A stretch of DNA of 64,000 nucleotides, taken from assembly GCA_963715455.1 (NCBI GenBank), contig OY970245.1:2356001-2420000 (forward strand), in the 5' to 3' direction. Positions 26,160 to 35,144 of this stretch are shown here, piece after piece (within the stretch, counting starts at the first letter, position 1; every line of letters begins with the position of its first letter). The DNA comes from VRUE01 sp963715455 (GTDB taxonomy: Bacteria; Actinomycetota; Thermoleophilia; Solirubrobacterales; 70-9). The notes under the pieces are model-generated. The model had not been told where the DNA came from, made no database searches, and saw only the letters and a program-made list of their open reading frames with translations. The position numbers and the translations under genes are program-made.

Positions 26160-28484
26160 TCAGGTGCCCGGACTGCTCCCAGCCGTCATCGGGTGACCGA
26201 ATAGACGGGTCTGCTGGAGAGTTCCTCCCCACTCCCAGAAGGACATCGTGTTGTTGGTGGTCGAGTCGTTGAAATAGACGCGCGAGTTGCCGCTGCCGGT
26301 CAGAACCGCTGCCGGGCTGGTGTTGGCCGCGACGGAATCGCCGTAGAAGAAGGACTGCTGGAGGGCGCTGTTCCAGGTCCAGGCGGCAATCGTGTTGTTC
26401 TTCGCGGCGTCGGCGAAGAAGACCCGCGAGCTGCCGGGGGTCTCGATTGCCGATGGGCTGCTGTTGGCAGCGACGGGATCGCCGTAGAAGAAGGACTGTT
26501 GGAGAGTACTGCTCCAGGTCCAGGCGGCAATCGTGTTGTTCTTCGCGGCGTCGGCGAAGTAGACCCGCGAGGCGCCACCGCCGGTCACAACTGCCGATGG
26601 GCTGCTGTTGGCGGCGACGGGATCGCCGTAGAAGAAGGACTGTTGGAGAGTACTGCTCCAGGTCCAGGCGGCAATCGTGTTGTTCTTCGCGGCGTCGGCG
26701 AAGAAGATCTGCACCCCGCCCGGGGTTGCGATCGCCGAGGGGCTGCTGTTTTTTGCCACCGGATCGCCGTAGAATCTGGACTGTTTCCAGGTCCCATTCG
26801 AGCTGTTGTAGACCAAGGCGGCAATCGATCGACCGGTCGCGGCGTCAGAGAAGTAGATATGAGGTGTCCCGTTGGACATCACCGCCGATGGGCTGGAGCC
26901 AGCGGCGACCGGATCGGTTGCCAGGAATTTCTGCTGCCACCCGGTTACCGAGTTCCAGGACCATTCGGTGATCTGGTTGCCTCTGCTTGCGTCGACGTAG
27001 AAGATGTGCGTCGTTCCTCCGTATTTCAGCATCGCCGGCCGGGTCCCCGCCGCGACTTCATGACCCCACATGAACAGCTGCTGCCAGCCGGCTTTAGAGT
27101 CGAACTGCCAAGTGGTGGTGGAGTTCGCGTTCGCCGCGTCCGAGTAAGCCACTTCCTCTGGCAGCGGGGGTGGGGGCGGGGGCGGGGAGCCGACTCGCGG
27201 TCCGACGGTCACCCCAAGAGCGGTGGTGGCTTCAGTAATCTCGTTGTAGTAGGCGAGATGGGGGTTTTCAATACTGCCGCCCGACAAAAGACCCAGGGCA
27301 GTGTTTGCGGTCCAGAACGGGCCACCGCTGTCGCCGGGGCCGGCGACGAATTCCGGGCCGGAGACTTCCGTCAGGTTGTACACGGTTCCGGGATGAGCGC
27401 CGCCGTAGGTCACGGTTTTCGCAATAGCGGAAACGGTGCCGCAGCTGGATTTCGTGGCCCACCCGGAATGGCACACCGACTGTCCGAGATAGCTCCAGCT
27501 TTCGCTGGTTATCGGGATGTGCTGGCTCCCCCCCCAATAGACCACCTCTGAGGGCCATGGAGCCCCGCCTTCTTCCCACCAGTTGCCATATCCGTTGACC
27601 CGAATCGCCGCATAGTCGTGGACTGGGTATACCCCAGCTTCTATGTGCCCAACATAGCGATCGTTGAAGTTGGTATCCCATGTGTTCCAGTCGGCGGACG
27701 CTGTAAAACAGTGCCCCGCCGTGAGCATGAATCGGTTCCCAACGACATTGCCAATTGCCTTGAATCCCGTCGTGCAAGTCGGTTCCGTGGAAGGTCCCGA
27801 CGGTTCGATGAAGACGCCGCCTCGCAGCGGTTTGTCGCAAACGGCCTCCGTGATGTCGCAAGCCAGTGTCTGAGCCTCGAAGTGCTCTGCGTCTTGCGGC
27901 CTGACTTCGACATTGACGCTCTCTGCGGCGGCCAGGCTCTCAATCCGCGCCTGCTGGATCTTATTTGCGCCGGCTGCCCCATAGATGACGACGGAATTGG
28001 TACGCGGATCCAGCGAGGTCTGCACCAGCCGTTCCTCGAAGAAGCCACTCAGCGCTTTGTCCAGCCGTTCTTGGCTGACTTCGAGATCCCGCCAGCTGGA
28101 GGACACCAATCGCGTGCGGTAGTCGTCCCGCAGGCTGGTGCCACCAAGGAGGTCGGTGACCGCATTTCGTGCGCTCGAGCGCACGACAGGAATGACGAAT
28201 TCGCCCGCGTCGCCGTCAAACCACACACCGGCATAGCCAGCGCCCTCCGTCGCCTGAAGCTCTTCCACGATCCCAGCCCCGCGTTCCTGGACCACCAGGT
28301 TCCGTTCTGCCGCCTCCCTGGAGACGCCGAACTCCTGCTGGATACTTTGCAGTTCGAGGGTACGGGGGTCAGGCACAGAGGTCGCAACCGCTGAGATCGG
28401 AGTCAACAGCAAGATCGTCAACGCGACCGCGGCGACGAAACAACCTACTACTGCTCCACGCGTTCCTGAGCTGGCGTTTCCCAC
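26160..28484 (-). CDS. Secreted trypsin-like serine protease with seven-repeat beta-propeller C-terminus
   Basis: The start is GTG 28484, two bases after an AGGGGGGG site; upstream in-frame residues are not signal-like. A signal peptide covers about residues 1-36. Next comes a prodomain of about 170 residues that resembles alpha-lytic protease propeptides, with EERLVQTS and an IYGAAGANKI-like repeat. The chymotrypsin-fold domain has H in LTAGHCF, D in HDYAAIRVNG and S in GPGDSGGPFW, so the triad is complete. A proline-rich linker leads to seven units of about 48 residues with the pattern Y/F-F-x-D-A-x-x-x-N-T-I-x-x-W-x-W, which suggests a seven-bladed, lectin-like propeller. It is probably released outside the cell to bind and cleave a glycan-rich substrate. 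Confidence 0.86.
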   Translation of the reverse strand: MGNASSGTRGAVVGCFVAAVALTILLLTPISAVATSVPDPRTLELQSIQQEFGVSREAAERNLVVQERGAGIVEELQATEGAGYAGVWFDGDAGEFVIPVVRSSARNAVTDLLGGTSLRDDYRTRLVSSSWRDLEVSQERLDKALSGFFEERLVQTSLDPRTNSVVIYGAAGANKIQQARIESLAAAESVNVEVRPQDAEHFEAQTLACDITEAVCDKPLRGGVFIEPSGPSTEPTCTTGFKAIGNVVGNRFMLTAGHCFTASADWNTWDTNFNDRYVGHIEAGVYPVHDYAAIRVNGYGNWWEEGGAPWPSEVVYWGGSQHIPITSESWSYLGQSVCHSGWATKSSCGTVSAIAKTVTYGGAHPGTVYNLTEVSGPEFVAGPGDSGGPFWTANTALGLLSGGSIENPHLAYYNEITEATTALGVTVGPRVGSPPPPPPPLPEEVAYSDAANANSTTTWQFDSKAGWQQLFMWGHEVAAGTRPAMLKYGGTTHIFYVDASRGNQITEWSWNSVTGWQQKFLATDPVAAGSSPSAVMSNGTPHIYFSDAATGRSIAALVYNSSNGTWKQSRFYGDPVAKNSSPSAIATPGGVQIFFADAAKNNTIAAWTWSSTLQQSFFYGDPVAANSSPSAVVTGGGASRVYFADAAKNNTIAAWTWSSTLQQSFFYGDPVAANSSPSAIETPGSSRVFFADAAKNNTIAAWTWNSALQQSFFYGDSVAANTSPAAVLTGSGNSRVYFNDSTTNNTMSFWEWGGTLQQTRLFGHPMTAGSSPGT
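26330..26760. repeat. Near-identical tandem repeats of about 144 bases inside the protease gene
   Basis: The same sequence block recurs at about 26336, 26477 and 26621 (spacing 141 and 144 bases). It encodes propeller units 4 to 6 with nearly identical DNA, including third positions. This indicates recent duplication or gene conversion within the array. Confidence 0.85.
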
Positions 28485-28584
28485 AACCCCCCCTTTGTGT
28501 GGCTCCGTCAAAGCCCTAGTAGGGCATTTCCGGCGTCTCGACAAAACTTATTCCGCACGTTAATAGATGGAGGTCCGCCAATCC

Positions 28585-28599
28585 CTACCACTATGGTAG
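28585..28599. promoter_or_regulatory. Palindrome upstream of the secreted protease gene
   Basis: CTACCA-CTA-TGGTAG is a perfect 6-base-arm palindrome about 100 bases upstream of the protease start, in an AT-richer gap between protease and thrB. It could be an operator. Nothing else is recognised in this gap of 155 bases. Confidence 0.35.
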
Positions 28600-28639
28600 T
28601 TCGACGCAGGGAAATGCACCCATGTGTCACAGCTGAAAC

Positions 28640-29521
28640 CTAAAGCTCGGGGACATCGGCGCCGTGCGGGGTGAAGGGCAAGCGCTGGACCTCGGCCCAG
28701 CCCTCGCAGCGCTCCTCCAGCGCCTCGGCGACCTTGCCGGCGTCCTGCCAGGTGGTCCAGACGAGCACGGTTGGGCCGGCGCCGGAGATTGTCGCCCCAA
28801 GGGCACCTAGCTCGGCGGCCGCGTCGACCAGGTCCATCGAGCGCGGGTAAAGCTGGCGGCGGCGCTCCTGATGGATGCGGTCGGAGAGGCCGGCGGAGAT
28901 GAGGTCGAGGTCGGCGGTCTGCAGGCCGAGCACCAGGCGGGAAGCGGCGGAGACGTTGGCTACCACGTCGGCCAGGGGCACTTCAGCCGGGATTGCCGCG
29001 CGGGCCCGCTCGGTGGAGACCTCCTCGGCGGGGATCACGGCAATCGCCTCAAGGCCACCGGGTGGATCGAAGCGCACGGCGCTCGGCACCTCCCCCTGCC
29101 CAGCGCCGCAGATAACGAAACCGCCGTAGATCGCCGCGGCGACGTTGTCGGGATGGCCCTCCAACTCGGTAGCCCGGGCCAGCATCTCCTCCTTGGAGAG
29201 AGCAAGCTCGTAGAGATGGTCGGCGGCGAAGAGCCCGGCGACGATCGCGGCCGCGCTGGAGCCAAGCCCCCGCGCCAAGGGAATCTCGCTGCGCAGCTTG
29301 AAGGCGATGCCGTCGGCGGAGTGCAAGCTCTCGAAGGCGCGCACGATCAGGTTGTCGCGCCCCGTGGGCACGTCGAGCGTGCCCGGATCGAAGGAGAACT
29401 CGCCCGTCTCCTCAACTTCCAGCTCGAGGAAGAGCGAAACCGCCGCAGCGAGCACGTCGTACCCCGGGCCGAGGTTGGCCGAGCTGGCCGGAACGCGGAT
29501 CAGCCGGTGACGCGCGGTCAT
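28640..29521 (-). CDS. thrB: Homoserine kinase
   Basis: This 293-residue GHMP kinase phosphorylates homoserine with ATP, the penultimate step to threonine. The N-terminus has RVPASSANLGPGYDVLAAAV, and the phosphate-binding loop is PLARGLGSSAAAIVAG. The third GHMP motif is LGALGATISGAGPTVLVW near the C-terminus. Length is normal. It starts within the end of thrC (four-base overlap), the last gene of a lysA-hom-thrC-thrB operon. Confidence 0.96.
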   Translation of the reverse strand: MTARHRLIRVPASSANLGPGYDVLAAAVSLFLELEVEETGEFSFDPGTLDVPTGRDNLIVRAFESLHSADGIAFKLRSEIPLARGLGSSAAAIVAGLFAADHLYELALSKEEMLARATELEGHPDNVAAAIYGGFVICGAGQGEVPSAVRFDPPGGLEAIAVIPAEEVSTERARAAIPAEVPLADVVANVSAASRLVLGLQTADLDLISAGLSDRIHQERRRQLYPRSMDLVDAAAELGALGATISGAGPTVLVWTTWQDAGKVAEALEERCEGWAEVQRLPFTPHGADVPEL

Positions 29522-30555
29522 GCGAACACGGCGCGCTCAACCGCGCTGAGGTCGTTCTCGCAGTTGATCACCGCCGGCGCTTTGGAAAGGGCCGTGTCGG
29601 GGTCCTTGAGGCCGTGGCCGGTGAGCACGCAGACGATCGTCTCGGGCGGCGTGGCTCCCTCAACAACCGGCAGGCCGTGCGCCAAGAGCCCAGCTACCGA
29701 CGCAGCGGAGGCAGGCTCACAGAAGACCCCCTCGCCGGCGGCAAGCCAGCGATAGGCGTCGAGGATCTGCTCATCGGAGACAGCCGCGACACGGCCGCGC
29801 GAGGCGGTAAAGGCCGCCATCGCCTCCTCCCAACGAGCGGGGTTACCGATGCGGATCGCCGAGGCGACCGTCTCGGGGTTGGCGACAGGGGCGCCGTTGA
29901 CGAGCGGCGCGGCGCCCTCGGCCTGGAAGCCATAGAGCAGCGGCGCGGCGCCGACCTCCTGAAAGCCGCGCCAGTAGGCGGTCACGTTGCCGGCGTTGCC
30001 CACCGGGATCGCCAGGGCGCCGGGCGCCTCACCAAGCTCCTCGACCACCTCGAAGGCAGCGGTCTTCTGCCCTTCGATGCGGTGCGGGTTGACCGAGTTG
30101 ACCAGCTCGATCGGGTGCTTCGCGGCCAGCTGGCGGACGATGCGCAGCGCGTCGTCGAAGTTGCCCTGCAGAGCGACGACGCGGGCGCCGTGCATCAGCG
30201 CCTGGGCGAGCTTGCCGATCGCGATCTTGCCCTCGGGGACGATCACGGCGCCGCGCAAGCCCGCTCGGGCCGCGTAGGCGGCGGCGCTGGCCGCCGTGTT
30301 GCCGGTCGAGGCGCAGATCACCGCCTCCGCCCCTCTGCCCTTGGCCCGCGAGACGGCGACCGTCATGCCACGGTCCTTGAAGCTGCCGGTCGGGTTGGCG
30401 CCGTCGAACTTCAGGTAGGTCCGCACGCCAAGGCGCTCGGAGAGGCGCGGAGCCTCGATCAGCGGCGTCGAGCCCTCGTTGAGCGAGATCACCGGGTCAC
30501 CCGGCTCGAGCGAGATGCGCTCCCTGTATCGCTCAATCAGGGGAACCGGACTCAA
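29518..30555 (-). CDS. thrC: Threonine synthase
   Basis: A TTG start at 30555, overlapping the hom stop as TTGA and preceded by AGGAG, gives 345 residues. It converts O-phosphohomoserine to threonine with pyridoxal phosphate. The lysine that binds the cofactor lies in NPTGSFKDRGMTVAVSRAKG, the serine/threonine loop is ASTGNTAASAAAYAARAG, and the phosphate-binding glycine loop is PVGNAGNVTAYWRG. The frame continues upstream inside hom, but that part has no homology-like pattern. It is translationally coupled to hom and thrB. Confidence 0.95.
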   Translation of the reverse strand: MSPVPLIERYRERISLEPGDPVISLNEGSTPLIEAPRLSERLGVRTYLKFDGANPTGSFKDRGMTVAVSRAKGRGAEAVICASTGNTAASAAAYAARAGLRGAVIVPEGKIAIGKLAQALMHGARVVALQGNFDDALRIVRQLAAKHPIELVNSVNPHRIEGQKTAAFEVVEELGEAPGALAIPVGNAGNVTAYWRGFQEVGAAPLLYGFQAEGAAPLVNGAPVANPETVASAIRIGNPARWEEAMAAFTASRGRVAAVSDEQILDAYRWLAAGEGVFCEPASAASVAGLLAHGLPVVEGATPPETIVCVLTGHGLKDPDTALSKAPAVINCENDLSAVERAVFA

Positions 30556-31775
30556 ACGAACTCCTCTTCGATCACGCGGATTGCCCGCGGCGGGGCGCGC
30601 AGCACGTCGAGCTGGTCGATCGCTTCCAGCGCCGCCGCGAAGCGCGACTCGAGGCACTCGTGAATGACCATCACGAGGCGCGCATCCTCGCCGGTTCCAC
30701 GCTGCACGACGCTCTTCACCGAGACCTCTTCGTCGCCGAGCACCTGCGCGATCCTGGCGAGCACGCCGGGCCGATCGGCGACCTCGAGGTGCAGGTAGAA
30801 GGAGGAGGCGACGTCGGCGACGATCGGCAGTTGCTCGCGGGTCTCGTGGACCGGGGCGTCGCCGCTGAGGATCGAGACGACGTCGCCAAGCACCGCCGAG
30901 GCGGTCTGCACGCCGCCCGCCCCGGGCCCCGACATGGTCACCTCGGTGATCTCCGGCGCCTCGACCATAACCGCGTTAAAGGGGCCTTCGACCGGGGCCA
31001 GCGGGTGGCCGCCGTAGAGGAAGCAGGGGAAGACGCGCACGCTGACGCCGGCCTCGCGCCGTTCGGCGACGCCGAGCAGCTTCAGCGAGAGCCCTAGCTC
31101 CTTGGCGTAGGAGAGATCGTCCGGTTTGACCTGCTCGATCCCCTCGTAGGAGACGCCGTCTAACGTGACCGGCGTGTGGAAGGCAAGCCGCGCGAGGATC
31201 GCCATCTTCGCCGCGGCATCGGCGCCGGTGACGTCATCGGTCGGGTCGGCCTCGGCGTAGCCCAGCTCCTGGGCACGGGACAGCACCTCCTCGTAGGGCG
31301 CGCCGCTAGCCGCCATCTCGCTGAGGATGAAGTTGGTCGTGCCGTTGACGATGCCGAAGACCTTGGTTATCTCGGTGACGCCGAAGCTCTCCTGGATGAC
31401 GCGCACGATCGGGATCACACCCGCGACCGCCGCCTCGAAGCGCAGCTGCACACCGGCTTCGCGCGCCGCGTCGAAAAGCTCCTCGCCGTGCTGGGCAAGT
31501 AGCTGCTTGTTGGCGGTGACCACCGGCCGCCCAGCGTGCAGCGCCTCGAGTACGTACTGGCGTGCCGGCTCGGTGCCACCGATCAACTCAACGATCAGAT
31601 CCGACCCTGCGAGGATCTCGGCGAAGTCACCGACCTCGCGGGTGAGCACGCCGGCCACCTCGGGGCGCCGCCCGGTCGCCGACTCGACCGCCTCGGCGCG
31701 CGCCGCGACCAGCTCGGCGAAGGCACCGCCGACCGTGCCGCGTCCCAGCAGCCCGATGCGCACAGGTTTAGACAT
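30552..31775 (-). CDS. hom: Homoserine dehydrogenase with C-terminal ACT domain
   Basis: The 407-residue enzyme reduces aspartate semialdehyde to homoserine. The NAD(P)-binding loop is GLLGRGTVGGAF at the N-terminus, and substrate residues lie in GIVNGTTNFILSEM and the LGYAEADPTDDVTGADAAAK segment. The C-terminal ACT domain (SFYLHLEVADRPGVLARIAQ) is the usual site for threonine feedback. The start overlaps the lysA stop by eight bases, so lysine and threonine genes are one transcript. Confidence 0.96.
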   Translation of the reverse strand: MSKPVRIGLLGRGTVGGAFAELVAARAEAVESATGRRPEVAGVLTREVGDFAEILAGSDLIVELIGGTEPARQYVLEALHAGRPVVTANKQLLAQHGEELFDAAREAGVQLRFEAAVAGVIPIVRVIQESFGVTEITKVFGIVNGTTNFILSEMAASGAPYEEVLSRAQELGYAEADPTDDVTGADAAAKMAILARLAFHTPVTLDGVSYEGIEQVKPDDLSYAKELGLSLKLLGVAERREAGVSVRVFPCFLYGGHPLAPVEGPFNAVMVEAPEITEVTMSGPGAGGVQTASAVLGDVVSILSGDAPVHETREQLPIVADVASSFYLHLEVADRPGVLARIAQVLGDEEVSVKSVVQRGTGEDARLVMVIHECLESRFAAALEAIDQLDVLRAPPRAIRVIEEEFV

Positions 31776-33072
31776 CGCGCGAAGTCAGGTCCTCGTAGGT
31801 CTCGCGGCGCACCACGACCCGCGCCTCGCCATCGCGGCAGAAGATCACCGGCGGACGGGTGACGCCGTTGTAGTTGCTCGCCATCGCGTGACCGTAAGCG
31901 CCAGTCGCCGGCGTGACCAGCACGTCGCCGACCGCGGGAGAGGCGAGCATCGTGTCGCGTACGAGAATGTCACCGGACTCGCAGTGCATGCCGGCAATCG
32001 TCGCCAAGGTGTCGGTGGGCGCCGCCGCCCGATCGGCGATCAGCGCCTCATAGCGCGAGCCGTAGAGCATCGGCCGCAGGTTGTCCGACATGCCACCGTC
32101 GACGGCGACGTAGGTGCGCACCCCGGGGATCTCCTTGACGGTGCCGACGCGATAGGCGGTGACTCCCGCGTTGCCGACCAGCGAGCGCCCCGGCTCGACC
32201 AGGATGCGCACGCCGGGGCCGAAGACCTCGGCGACACCGCGCACCTTGACGTCGACGTAGGCGTCGATCGAGGGCGGCTCGTCCTCGGCGGTGTAGGCGA
32301 TGCCGAGCCCGCCGCCGACATTGACGACCCTGCACCACTCGCCGGCCAGCTCGCCGAGCGCGCGGATCGCCAACGTGTAGGGCTCGAGCTCGAAGATCTG
32401 CGAGCCGATGTGGGCGTGCAGGCCGGCGAGGCGCAGCACGTCGGAGGCGAGCACCCGCTCGATGGCCTGGGCGGCGAGCCCGTCCCCCAGGCCAAAGCCG
32501 AACTTGGAGTCGAGCTGGCCGGTCTGGATGTAGTCGTGGGTCGAGGGCTTGATGCCGGGGGTGACGCGGATCAGCACGTCTTGCGGCTGTTCGAGCAGCC
32601 GCTCACAGCGCTCGATCTCATCAAAGGAATCGAGGATCAGGTGACCGACGCCCGACCGGGCCGCGAAGAGGATCTCCTCGTCGCTCTTGTTGTTGCCATG
32701 CATGTGAATACGAGCCGGATCGAAGCCGGCGCGCAGCGCCATGTGCAGCTCGCCGCCAGAGGCGACGTCGACCGCAAGGCCCTCCTCTGCGAAGAGCCGG
32801 TAGGCAGCGGTGCAGGGAAAGGACTTGCTGGCGAAGAGAACTTCGAACTCGGCATCGCGGCGCTCGAACGCCTCGCGGTAGGCGCGAGCGCGGGCGCGCA
32901 TGTCGTGCTCGGCATAGACGTAGGCGGGGGTGCCCTGCTCAGCAGCTAGATCGACCAGGTCACAGCCGGCGATCTCGAGGTGCCCACGCTCATTTACACG
33001 GCTGCCGCCCGGATAGACCGGAGAGCCGGCAATCGGGTTGGCAACGGCGCCTGCCTGTCCTTGCTCCGCCAT
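31768..33072 (-). CDS. lysA: Diaminopimelate decarboxylase
   Basis: The 434-residue PLP enzyme makes lysine from meso-diaminopimelate. The cofactor lysine is K83 in VLFASKSFPC, with HGNNKSDEEI, GLHAHIGSQI, the phosphate loop NVGGGLGIAY and EPGRSLVG after it. The active-site cysteine of the second subunit lies in MHCESGDILV. It is the first gene of the lysA-hom-thrC-thrB operon. Upstream 48 bases separate it from the next gene on the same strand, so the promoter may lie there or further up. Confidence 0.96.
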   Translation of the reverse strand: MAEQGQAGAVANPIAGSPVYPGGSRVNERGHLEIAGCDLVDLAAEQGTPAYVYAEHDMRARARAYREAFERRDAEFEVLFASKSFPCTAAYRLFAEEGLAVDVASGGELHMALRAGFDPARIHMHGNNKSDEEILFAARSGVGHLILDSFDEIERCERLLEQPQDVLIRVTPGIKPSTHDYIQTGQLDSKFGFGLGDGLAAQAIERVLASDVLRLAGLHAHIGSQIFELEPYTLAIRALGELAGEWCRVVNVGGGLGIAYTAEDEPPSIDAYVDVKVRGVAEVFGPGVRILVEPGRSLVGNAGVTAYRVGTVKEIPGVRTYVAVDGGMSDNLRPMLYGSRYEALIADRAAAPTDTLATIAGMHCESGDILVRDTMLASPAVGDVLVTPATGAYGHAMASNYNGVTRPPVIFCRDGEARVVVRRETYEDLTSRDV

Positions 33073-33120
33073 AGGCGGGCATTGTGACGGTTGGGGGCCG
33101 AGCTCCGGTTGCCGGTGGCG

Positions 33121-33792
33121 TTACTGACCGCCGCCGAGCAAGCCGCCAACCGCTTTGACCGTGCTGTCGACCGTTTTGCCGACCGTCGATTCCGGCCCGG
33201 CTACACCGTTGACAACTTTTTCGGTGACTTCGGTGACGCCGGCTTCGCCGAGGACCCCGGCGGCGGCGCCGTCGACACCGGAGACGGTTTCGTTGACGGT
33301 GTTCGTCACTGCTCCCGAAGTCGATTGGCTAGAGCCACCCCCACTACCGGTGCTCGACTGCGAGCCGCCACCGCCGGAGCCTGTCGAGCCCGAGCCAGCC
33401 GACGAAGAGGAGCCTCCCGCGTCGCCCGAGCCCGGGTCGGTGGCCGGCGCGTCGCCTCCCGGCGAATCGGCCGCGGGGGCGCCTGGAGCAGCTGGGGCGG
33501 CCCCAACCTGCTGACGAGCGCCGTCAGCGCCTTGCGCCGAGCGATCGCCGCTGGCACCCGCAGTGCGGTCACTGGCAGCTGTCTCGCCCACACTCGCCGG
33601 CAGGGCCGTGGACGGGGTCAAGGCATCGCCCTCGGAGACCGCAGACTCCTCCCCGCTACCACCGATCCCGGCCAGCGGCCAGTCCCTAAGCGCACCGAGC
33701 GAAACGAGCAGGACGAAGGCAACGACGGCGGCCCCGATCAGGGCTGTGCCCGAGATGGCACCTGCAAGATAGGTGTGAGCTTGGCGAATCAT
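33121..33792 (-). CDS. Membrane-anchored Ser/Gly/Ala-rich protein, unknown function
   Basis: The 223-residue protein has one N-terminal membrane helix (about residues 8-36), a long low-complexity stretch rich in Ser, Gly and Ala (about 45-160) and a C-terminal segment rich in Val, Thr and Gly (VTEVTEKVVNGVAG). The composition fits a flexible spacer that reaches through the cell wall. Low complexity makes homology hard to judge. It lies between the LytM peptidase gene and lysA on the same strand. Confidence 0.6.
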   Translation of the reverse strand: MIRQAHTYLAGAISGTALIGAAVVAFVLLVSLGALRDWPLAGIGGSGEESAVSEGDALTPSTALPASVGETAASDRTAGASGDRSAQGADGARQQVGAAPAAPGAPAADSPGGDAPATDPGSGDAGGSSSSAGSGSTGSGGGGSQSSTGSGGGSSQSTSGAVTNTVNETVSGVDGAAAGVLGEAGVTEVTEKVVNGVAGPESTVGKTVDSTVKAVGGLLGGGQ

Positions 33793-33799
33793 CCACTGC

Positions 33800-33840
33800 C
33801 CCTGGTCGCTTCCTACCCAGGGTCGCAGGGGAAATCCCCT
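33800..33840. promoter_or_regulatory. Two small hairpins between the LytM peptidase gene and the Ser/Gly-rich gene
   Basis: CCCTGG (33800-33805) pairs with CCAGGG (33817-33822), and AGGGG-AAAT-CCCCT (33827-33840) forms a second hairpin. On the minus strand they follow the LytM gene stop and precede the next start, so they could terminate the first or regulate the second. Evidence is structural only. Confidence 0.35.
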
Positions 33841-33891
33841 CAGCCCATACCTAATAGTTGGATTTCCGAGGAATTTTGAGTAGTCCGAGGC

Positions 33892-35076
33892 CTACAGGTA
33901 ACCGAGCGGATCGGTAGGCGCTCCACCGATGCGAACCTCGAAATGCAGATGGTCTCCGTAGCAGTGGCCGGTACAGCCGACGTAGCCGATCACGTCGCCC
34001 TGCGAGACGCTCCCCGAGGTCACCGCGAAGGAAGACTGGTGGGCATAACACGTCTGCAGGCCACCGCCATGGTCGAGGCAGGTGAAGTTGCCATAGCCGC
34101 CGCTTTCGGCGTCGGACTGCACCAGCACGACCGAGCCGTCAGCGGCTGCGCGGATCGGGGTGCCCGCCGGCACGGCGATGTCGACCCCCTCGTGCATGCG
34201 CCCCCAGCGCATGCCGAAGCCGGAGACGACCGGGCCGTCGACCGGCCAGATGAACTGGCCCGAGCCGTAGCGAATCGGCCCCGCCGGCAGCGGCGAAGAG
34301 GCCATTTCCCCGAGGCGCGCTGCCAGTTCCGCCTGGATCTCGGTGACCTCGCCGTGCAGATGCTCCTCGGTCTGCTCGATCTTCTTCAGCGCCGCGACGC
34401 GCTCGCCACGCACGGAGACAAGCGCCGACTGGCGCTGCTGGACGGCGGCGCGAGCGGTGGCAAGCGCTTGCTCTTCGGCAGCGATCGCATCGCGCGCGGC
34501 CTCGATCTGGTCTTTGACCGCACGCAGCCGAGCAACGGTGCGCTTCACCTGATCGCGCAGATCGCGCACCCGGGTGACGACGGCTTCATCCATGCCACGG
34601 ATGTGGTTGAGGTATTCGGTGCGGTCGATCAGATCGTCGTAGCCGTCTGCCCCGACGATCACGCTGAGCACGTCCGGTGTGCCGGTCTCGTAGATCGCGA
34701 CGAGGCGCTCGCGCAGAGCGACGAGCGCTCGCTTGAGCCGCGCCCTCATCACCGCGAGACGGCGCTTTGCCGTCTCGAGCTCAGCGACCGCCTGGTCGAG
34801 CTCTGCCTGCTTGGCATCGAGGCGGACCTCGACCGCCGCCTCGCGGCCGCGCAGCACGGCCACCTCGGTGGTCAGCCGCGTGATGCGCTCGCCGTAACGC
34901 GAGATCGTCGTCGTCAGCACGCCCTTTTGCTCGCGCGCCTCGGAGAGCTGCGCTTCCTTCGCATCGAGCTGCGATTCGAGATCGTCGGCGGAGGCAACCG
35001 TGCCGGCTGCGAACAGCACGATCAGCGCCGCCGCGGCGGCGAGGAGAGCCGCCAGGGCAAGGCGAGGCTTATGCAT
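33892..35076 (-). CDS. Secreted coiled-coil M23 (LytM) peptidase, EnvC/NlpD-like
   Basis: The 394-residue protein starts with a signal peptide (about 1-30). A long coiled coil runs from about 30 to 255 (heptads such as LDAKEAQLSEAREQKGVLTT). The LytM domain is C-terminal, with metal ligands in MHEGVDIAVP and in HLHFEV, and an intact GYGNFTCLDHGGG strand; all catalytic residues appear present. It could cleave peptidoglycan crosslinks or, as with EnvC-type proteins, activate other hydrolases during division. It acts outside the membrane. Confidence 0.9.
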   Translation of the reverse strand: MHKPRLALAALLAAAAALIVLFAAGTVASADDLESQLDAKEAQLSEAREQKGVLTTTISRYGERITRLTTEVAVLRGREAAVEVRLDAKQAELDQAVAELETAKRRLAVMRARLKRALVALRERLVAIYETGTPDVLSVIVGADGYDDLIDRTEYLNHIRGMDEAVVTRVRDLRDQVKRTVARLRAVKDQIEAARDAIAAEEQALATARAAVQQRQSALVSVRGERVAALKKIEQTEEHLHGEVTEIQAELAARLGEMASSPLPAGPIRYGSGQFIWPVDGPVVSGFGMRWGRMHEGVDIAVPAGTPIRAAADGSVVLVQSDAESGGYGNFTCLDHGGGLQTCYAHQSSFAVTSGSVSQGDVIGYVGCTGHCYGDHLHFEVRIGGAPTDPLGYL

Positions 35077-35144
35077 CGCGTACGAGGCTAGCTAAGTCGA
35101 GAATTGGGCCGACGCAGGGATTTGCCCTGCAACCGGGCTTGCGA

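Noticed and set aside
31327..32949. A 540-codon plus-strand frame opposite hom and lysA
   Set aside because: The minus strand encodes clear biosynthetic enzymes with catalytic motifs; the plus frame is a shadow.
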